Origin: Xestospongia bergquistia
Lineage: Eukaryota; Porifera; Demospongiae; Haplosclerida; Petrosiidae
DNA length: 64,000 nt
Assembly (NCBI GenBank): GCA_963965975.1
Contig: OZ014422.1
Location: forward strand, 5,169,155 to 5,233,154
Direction of reading: 5' to 3'
Within the stretch, counting starts at the first letter, position 1, and the number at the start of each line of letters is the position of its first letter. The position numbers and the translations under genes were made by a program. Shown in pieces: positions 58,207 to 64,000 of this stretch. The notes beneath the pieces were generated by a model. That model was not told the origin of the DNA, did no database searches, and saw only the letters and a program-made list of their open reading frames with translations.

Positions 58207-59021
58207 TAGTGTTGTTTTAGAACTAGAACTATAACTAAAACTAAAATGAATTTTAAATCTTTTTAGTTAACTATAACTAAAAATAACTAAATCTATTTTG
58301 CACAAACTTACTTTAACTAGAACTAAAACTAACATTCTCAGACATTTTAGTAATTTTACACAATGGATATGAGCAATTCAAGACTTCATTAAGCTTGAAT
58401 AGTTGATAGTCACACTTGATTCAGCACATGCTTCAGCTTCCATTTTGTCAAGATGGCTAGTGCTAGTGCTTCTAAATCAATAATAGGTTGTCCCAAAGGA
58501 TTGATTTGGGACTACTTTCATTTTGATAAAGCTGAATGCTATAGCAGTTGTATTTTTAATGTTGATGGTGACAGAAAAATTCACAAGTGTGGAGCCAAAG
58601 TAAATGGAAAGAAAACCATTTGAGAAAACACCACCCTGATATTTTAAAGGAACTGGAAAGAAAGGAGAAGGAGAAAAAAGAGAAAGCTCCGAAGCAGCAG
58701 CAGTATCTTTACAAACGGTCTGAGACTGAAAGACAACTGTCTTTGACAGAATGTGTTGGGAAAAAAATGTATGATGTGAAGAGTGAAAAATACAAGATTA
58801 CCAAAAAGCTAGCAATTTCCATTGGAAGCACAAGTGTGCCATATAATAAAGAACAAACAATACCTATAACTAAAACTAAAAACAATTATGCTAACTATAA
58901 CTATAACTAAAATTCATTTAAATTTTGTAAATTCACTAAAACTTTAACTAAAATTATGATCAATTTAGTAAAATTACTATAACTAAAACTAAAACTGTAC
59001 CTAATTACTAAAACAACACTA
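58207..59021 (+). mobile_element. 815-bp hAT-like element with BED-finger remnant
   Basis: Perfect 14-bp terminal inverted repeats TAGTGTTGTTTTAG / CTAAAACAACACTA, followed inside by many ACTAAAACTA words near both ends. On the plus strand at 58452-58620 a frame starting MASASASKSIIGCPKGLIWD and continuing with C..C and, one base shifted, ENHLRKHHPDI makes a BED-type zinc finger (W...F....C..C...L..HH), typical for the N-terminus of hAT transposases. It runs on to a Lys/Glu-rich stretch and then into terminal sequence; the catalytic region is missing. Clearly non-autonomous. The right flank (CTTGAATGGTT) is the spacer found at 20280, but the left flank is unrelated and no 8-bp duplication was found, so the left side was rearranged after insertion. 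Confidence 0.8.
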
Positions 59022-59165
59022 CTTGAATGGTTGAAAGAGTGTATTATAGCCGGAGCCACACTCAGTTGAACTGTGAGGTCTTTCTCCTTCTGCACTTCCT
59101 CTCTCATATCACTCACTTCCTCTAAATCATCCATCTGCTTCATTAACTCATCAAACTCAAATTTA
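59022..59165 (-). pseudogene. Coiled-coil exon remnant of the antisense gene
   Basis: Minus strand reads FDELMKQMDDLEEVSDMREE and KEKDLTVQLSVA; a truncated relative of 2654-2882, cut by the hAT-like element on its donor side. Confidence 0.55.
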
Positions 59166-59190
59166 TAAGCTACTAGAGAGCAATCTTACT

Positions 59191-59376
59191 TTACTGCATA
59201 ATCTTCTCCAAAACTATACCATGTCCCATGATAAAAGACAGTCTGGTGTATTTGCTTGCAATGTTAACTCTTGCTACATAAATTTCTACATTTGAATTGT
59301 CATTGGGCACTACAAATGTCAGTGTGGATATTATTTCCTGTCCCAAGGAAATCAAACAAAGATACATCAAATACAT
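59191..59376 (-). pseudogene. Antisense exon copy (VNIASKYTRLSFIMGHG)
   Basis: Same core as 20442-20630 (GQEIISTLTFVVPNDNSN, VNIASKYTRLSFIMGHG), then a 2- to 3-bp insertion changes the end (GIVLEK instead of SFGED). Confidence 0.4.
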
Positions 59377-59831
59377 CTTGTTGGACTTATTCTTACAATA
59401 TATACGAAAGCATATGTATGACTTCCATGTGATATCCCTGGTCCAGCATCATAGAACAAACAAGTCATCTTACTTCCATAATTAGTTCATAATACATTAG
59501 TAATCAAAACAATATGATGATTACTTTATTATATATAATAATTTGCTATGTATATCCAACCTGGTTAAATCAATGCTTACATTGACACGTTATAGTGTCA
59601 TAGATGACCAGATTCAATCACCTGATTTTGAGAACATAAATTGTTGTACTAAAAGTTGCAGGATCAACTAACTACAAAGACTTCACATTTAAGGAATCCA
59701 GTTTTAAATCATCAACAACCAGCTATTGTCATTTTATTTACCATTTCTCAAGGAGCTCCACTATCTAAGTAAGTGCCTAGGATGTAAACATACCAGTATG
59801 AGACTGAAATATGGTAGCCAAGAAGTTAAGG

Positions 59832-60070
59832 TTAAATTCTTGATATTGATTGAAAGCTTATAAATTTTCCCATTAATAACACAACTTCTATGGTTGTAAT
59901 TATTTGCTTTCTTGTCTTGGTAGTAATGATCATATTAGTGTTATAATCACATAGTGTTCTAAGAAAGCCATAATTAGAGAATTGTCTATAGAAGCAATAA
60001 TGTAGACAAGGCACACCCATTGTGTGGGGGGTGAGTTAGACTGACCAAGTAAAACCAATTATTAACATGG
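59832..60070 (-). pseudogene. Signal-peptide/Cys exon copy, decayed
   Basis: Keeps PCLHYCFYRQFSNYGFLRTL and CDYNTNMI; the leader is not in frame. About 1.5 kb upstream of T10. Confidence 0.4.
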
Positions 60071-60401
60071 GTACTATAAGTAAAAAATTAAATTATCAAA
60101 ATTATCAACTTAATTATGATAGCAATCAAAACACATACACAGTTGTGACTAGTGTATACTCCCTCGTATTTGGTTAAATGTAGGACATTGTGGTGCGAGC
60201 CTGAGATTCCATGACACCATGTTTCACTTTGTATCTATTGTATTATAGGAATTTCAGCATGAATACTAGTGAATAATATGATTGTAATCATGCAGGACTA
60301 AGTCTATAGGTAACTATCTCTAATGTGAAATATATAAAATTATAAAAGTAGACTGCATAATAGTACTCTATATAGTATAATAGTACTAGTAGATGTGCTA
60401 A

Positions 60402-60419
60402 TATACTGAACTCAGTATA
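60402..60419. promoter_or_regulatory. Palindrome TATACTGA-AC-TCAGTATA
   Basis: Third occurrence of the palindrome arms found at 8350-8417, here 1.1 kb upstream of T10 and absent from the matching region upstream of T3. Confidence 0.5.
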
Positions 60420-61520
60420 CTGTAGTCTTGTTTCCACTCCATCCAAAGATCATGGAATCCGTGGATGAGACTATGTATCTATTTTATGCATTTGCTAATG
60501 CACAGTAGATGGTTCTCAATATTGAAGAATTAGAAGCCTAGACTTCTTTATTCAAGGGAATATAATATGTAAAAATACATCACTGGCAATCATGTATTCT
60601 AATATTTGAGGGAGTGTACATCTACTATATTGTTGATTTTTATAATTTTACTCATAGCACTATGACAAAAATAATAGTATGACAGAGAACAAAATTACAT
60701 CACAAAAAAGAAAAGAGTCTATATCTATGACGATGGTAACCATGTATGGTAAGCCCAAACAAATTGACAGCTAGCTAAGGTAGACAGTAGACAGGTCTAT
60801 AGCTAATACAGACATAAAGAGACTAATGTAACCATTACACCAAGACAAGAGAATAAGAGTGACAACTATATCACAGAAGTAAGTTGTACTAATGAATTAA
60901 AGTGTGAATTAAGGCAATCTGCTAGATATCTCACTGTAAAAATTGAATAGTTGGTTTAACCAATACATGGTTATATGGGTTGCATATGCAAAAAGTAAAC
61001 TTAAAACTATTTTGATTACTAAAGTGTTATGAAATTAGTGGCTATGTAGCTACACAAGCAGTAGTACACTAGTAATGAAAACAGTATAATGCTTACTTTT
61101 CAACAAAAATAAGTTTGTAATTGTAACCCATATAACCAAATAATGGTTAAATCAACCAATCAATTTTTACAGTGCTCAGGAGTACTGCAATTCTGTGTCA
61201 TCCATGCATTCTTCTTTTTATATTTGAAAACATATTTTCTCTACATGCCTTTTGATCATTATTAAACATAAAAATAGATGCTTAAGAATTGCATTGTTAG
61301 AAAATATTTAAATGTATCATTTGTATAATTCAATGTCCATTCATTACCATAGACAACTTCAATGACTGAGATATGACTTTTGTGGTTTTCAGATTAATAT
61401 AATTAAAACAATCAATTTGTGATTTGTTAATTGTTATAAAGCAATAACGAAAATTATTTGACAACAAAACACCTGATTTACAATACTGATATAATTAAAT
61501 TCTATCATTACAGGTGAAAC
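60420..61520. promoter_or_regulatory. Upstream region of T10
   Basis: Closely related to that of T3. Landmarks: GAGGGAGTGTACATCTACTA at about 60609, GATGGTAACCATG dyad at 60727-60743, CATAAAAATAGATGCTTAAG at about 61267, CTATCATTACAG ending at 61513. It is interrupted by the MITE at 60932-61174. Confidence 0.45.
60932..61174. mobile_element. 243-bp MITE, CACTG ends, CT duplication
   Basis: Same family as 13487-13718: ends CACTGTAAAAATTGAA and TCAATTTTTACAGTG. Flanked by CT on both sides (60930-60931 and 61175-61176). The unoccupied site GATATCTCAGGAGTACTGC is present upstream of T3 at about 14974, which confirms insertion with a 2-bp duplication that need not be TA. Confidence 0.88.
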
Positions 61521-64000
61521 ATGGATGAACTTGAACAAGATATTGAGTTTATTAATCCTCCAGCATACGATTATAAGTGTCCAATTTGTTTTGAACTATT
61601 AAAAGATGCTTATCAGACAACTTGTTGTGGTAATCACATATGCTCTAATTGCACTGAACAACTGAAGTGTACTCCTAATGTCAAGTGTCCTAAATGTCGA
61701 CATGACAACTTTAAAACAATTAAAGATAAGTTTTTCTCTCGTCAGCTGTTAAATTTAAAAGTACATTGTTATTACCATAAGGAGGGATGTACTTGGACAG
61801 GTGAGCTACGTGGATTAGAACAACATGTAACAACAAATTGTAATAAAGGTGCTATAAAATGCAAGCACTGCAATTCTCAATGTGCAGATGAGGCAGCAAT
61901 AGAAGAGCATTTACCAATTTGTGGGGAAATCCCTATTGATTGTCCCAATAAATGTTCTAATAGCCAATATAAGCACAAAGATATACAACATCATCTTGAG
62001 ACAGAATGTCCTTTACGTGTAATTGTCCATTCCAAGGGAAGCATACCTTATGCTGCCAACAAGATAGTACAAATAGTTCCTTTATCTTTTACAATGACAA
62101 ATTACATGCATTATCTGGAGAGTAGAGATCCTTGGTTTAGTCCTCCATTCTATACTCACAAACAAGGGTATAAGATTCATTTAAGAGTAGATGTAAATTT
62201 ACATGAACAGGGCAATGTTTCTGTAGTTGCATTTACAACAAAAGGTGAGTATGACCATTTGCTTCAATGGCCACTTCATGCTGAAATAGAAGTTGGTCTC
62301 TTTAATTGGAGAGATAATACAAGTAGTTACACCAAGACCCTTTACCTCTCAGGTGATTATTTCTGTAGTCAAACGCCCACTGAGAAACTAGCTGAGTGGG
62401 GTAAAGGCATTAGGAATTTTATACCCAATAATGAGCTTTTGTTCCATCCTGATAAAAACACAGAATATCTACAACACAATTGTCTCAGCTTTCAAGTTAA
62501 GAGAGTGACTGTTTTACCAAATATTGTACCAGATCTTCCACCATGGGCTTTAGGGAACTGCTTATGTCAATTCACAATTACTTCATTTACTCAAGTTAAA
62601 GAAAGAAAGGCTTCTTTTTATGGTCCTCCATTTTACACAAATTTAAGAGGATATAAGCTTATTGTTTTTTTTTCCCCTTCTACTTTCAATAGTTTCAATA
62701 CAACAAAGGGTACACATATGTCCTTGCATGCTAGACTCATGAAGGGAGAGTATGATGATACATTAGCTTGGCCTTTTACCAGTGATGTTGTTGTTGAGAT
62801 ATTAAATTGGAGGGAAGATAAAAATCATCACGAGTACGCTCTTAGTTTCCATAATGGATTGCCAAGTACATCTATTAATAGAGTACTTACTATTGATATA
62901 GCACAATCTGGTTGTGGACAGTCTGTACCATATTCTACCCTTTCTTACAACCATTCCACAAACACAGAATTTCTTAGAAATGGTTGCATTCATATTAAAG
63001 TTAAGTCAGTAGATGTTTATTCCTCTCACAACATTCTTAAAGGCCCTTCTTGGAGACTCCCTTCACATGATACCCAAGAACTTTGTCATTTTATGCTAAC
63101 ACACTTTAATAAACGCAAACAACACAAGAGTCCTTATTTCAGTGATCCTTTTCTTACTCATAAAAATGGGTACAAGATGCAACTTAGAGTTGATGCTAAT
63201 CATGATGGTCATAGTCATATTGGTGTGTATGTATATCTAACGAAAGGCCCAATGGATGATTTTTTGGTGTGGCCTTTTCATGGAGATGTAGTAGTAGAAT
63301 TATTGAATTGTAAAGAAGACAATGGTCATCACAGTAGAGTGATTGAATTGTCATCAAATGTCAGTAATAGTGCATGTAGTCGTGTAACAACTGGTGAACG
63401 AGGAAGTGTGTGGTGGGGATGTCAACGATTTATAAAACATTCATCTCTTGAATACAATCCATCTAAGAACACACAATACCTTCATGATGATTGCTTACTA
63501 TTCAGGGTCAAAGAAGTCATTGTCTACTCATCTGAGTTCAGTCAGAAATGTCCAAGGTGGCAAAATCCTCAAACAGTTTCTCCTTTCTTAGAGTTTACTG
63601 TTACAAATTTTTCAAAACGTAAAGATCTTGGTACTACCTACATTAGCTCTACATTCTTAACACATTACCAAGGTTACAAGCTGCAATTAGAAGTCAAAGC
63701 AAATAAAAACAATGATGACAGTTATGTTGCAGTGTATGCTTGTATTTTAAAAGGTGAAAATGATGACAATCTTGTGTGGCCTTTTGAAGTTGATATTGTA
63801 GTTGAACTTGTCAATTGGAGACAGAATGGCAATCATTACAATCACACAATATCATTTGATAGACAAACTCCACATTATTGTTCTGGCCGTGTTATAACAG
63901 GAGAAAAAGCTTTAAGTGCCTGGGGCACACATGAATTAATACATTGCTCAAAACTCAATTACAACCATACAACCAAAACTGAGTATTTACAGAATGATTG
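61521..64000 (+). CDS. T10: RING / TRAF zinc finger / multi-MATH protein, 3' end outside window
   Basis: Open from MDELEQDIEFINPPAYDYKC to the last base of the window (826 codons). RING ligands complete, zinc fingers intact (about 80-175, with KHKD where most copies have KRKD), MATH1 to MATH4 present; MATH4 is nearly complete at the window edge (TEYLQND). The loop of MATH2 that is frameshifted in T8/T9 (a T/C-rich run near 62660) has the in-frame length here. In MATH3 the highly conserved LNWRED is LNCKED, losing the Trp otherwise kept in nearly every MATH of the array. The MATH3-4 linker (GSVWWGCQRF, YLHDDC) matches T3. Start chosen because it follows the CATTACAG tract by seven bases and matches the paralogues. 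Confidence 0.95.
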   Translation, partial: MDELEQDIEFINPPAYDYKCPICFELLKDAYQTTCCGNHICSNCTEQLKCTPNVKCPKCRHDNFKTIKDKFFSRQLLNLKVHCYYHKEGCTWTGELRGLEQHVTTNCNKGAIKCKHCNSQCADEAAIEEHLPICGEIPIDCPNKCSNSQYKHKDIQHHLETECPLRVIVHSKGSIPYAANKIVQIVPLSFTMTNYMHYLESRDPWFSPPFYTHKQGYKIHLRVDVNLHEQGNVSVVAFTTKGEYDHLLQWPLHAEIEVGLFNWRDNTSSYTKTLYLSGDYFCSQTPTEKLAEWGKGIRNFIPNNELLFHPDKNTEYLQHNCLSFQVKRVTVLPNIVPDLPPWALGNCLCQFTITSFTQVKERKASFYGPPFYTNLRGYKLIVFFSPSTFNSFNTTKGTHMSLHARLMKGEYDDTLAWPFTSDVVVEILNWREDKNHHEYALSFHNGLPSTSINRVLTIDIAQSGCGQSVPYSTLSYNHSTNTEFLRNGCIHIKVKSVDVYSSHNILKGPSWRLPSHDTQELCHFMLTHFNKRKQHKSPYFSDPFLTHKNGYKMQLRVDANHDGHSHIGVYVYLTKGPMDDFLVWPFHGDVVVELLNCKEDNGHHSRVIELSSNVSNSACSRVTTGERGSVWWGCQRFIKHSSLEYNPSKNTQYLHDDCLLFRVKEVIVYSSEFSQKCPRWQNPQTVSPFLEFTVTNFSKRKDLGTTYISSTFLTHYQGYKLQLEVKANKNNDDSYVAVYACILKGENDDNLVWPFEVDIVVELVNWRQNGNHYNHTISFDRQTPHYCSGRVITGEKALSAWGTHELIHCSKLNYNHTTKTEYLQND

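Noticed and set aside
58907-59143. Single 78-codon minus-strand gene starting MKQMDDLEE
   Set aside because: It is the truncated coiled-coil exon reading on into the end of the hAT-like element; the C-terminal half is element sequence.
1-64000. tRNA, rRNA, or retrovirus/Polinton-like elements
   Set aside because: None recognised: no cloverleaf with conserved T-loop words, no reverse transcriptase, integrase or capsid-like reading frames, and no long terminal repeats.

Overview
The window is eukaryotic: AT-rich, gene-poor at first sight, with long single-exon reading frames on the + strand, short GT-AG introns of about 80 bp and AATAAA poly(A) signals. It is an invertebrate-type locus. The RING / TRAF zinc-finger / repeated MATH proteins, compact introns and abundant small MITEs best fit a sponge (a demosponge such as Amphimedon) or another early-branching metazoan. 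That assignment is inference; the sequence alone does not settle it.

The main content is a head-to-tail array of ten copies (called T1-T10 here) of one TRAF-like gene, all on the + strand, about 6-7 kb apart. A complete copy encodes about 1,175-1,190 aa: an N-terminal C3HC4 RING finger (about residues 15-60), TRAF-type zinc fingers (about 75-175), then six consecutive MATH (TRAF-C) domains of about 165 aa each. No TRAF-N coiled coil is seen. Copies: T1 (1-2260, 5' part outside the window), T2 (9047-11875, decayed), T3 (15327-18851, whole), T4 (21347-22110, 3' fragment), T5 (26068-29631, whole), T6 (32884-36424, 2-bp deletion in the last MATH), T7 (40245-43775, whole), T8 and T9 (48240-51333 and 54478-57571, the same broken gene twice inside a 6,238-bp tandem duplication), T10 (61521 to the window end, open).

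The spaces between these genes are not empty. On the - strand they carry repeated, variably decayed exons of one or more other genes: a coiled-coil exon, a preceding Glu/Ser-rich exon pair, an exon with a short conserved segment ending near GHGSFGEDYAVK, and a signal-peptide/Cys exon about 1 kb upstream of the TRAF start. These were duplicated together with the TRAF genes, so the ancestral repeat unit seems to have held two gene types in opposite orientation.

The most unusual part is 5100-7184: sixteen copies of a 59-bp minus-strand exon, period 138 bp, each with acceptor and donor. Their phase (1 in, 0 out) fits a first exon at 8268-8334 that ends in phase 1 and a downstream exon at 3578 that begins in phase 0, which is what a mutually exclusive exon array would look like. 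The first and most divergent copy differs much more in its exon than in its introns.

Mobile DNA is limited to small non-autonomous DNA transposons: two CACTG-ended MITEs with 2-bp target duplications, one TA-flanked MITE, one 255-bp CAGTGG-ended MITE inside T2, and an 815-bp hAT-like element with a BED-finger remnant. Several insertion sites can be dated relative to the duplications because paralogous empty sites are present in the same window. No retrovirus-like or capsid-bearing element was recognised.
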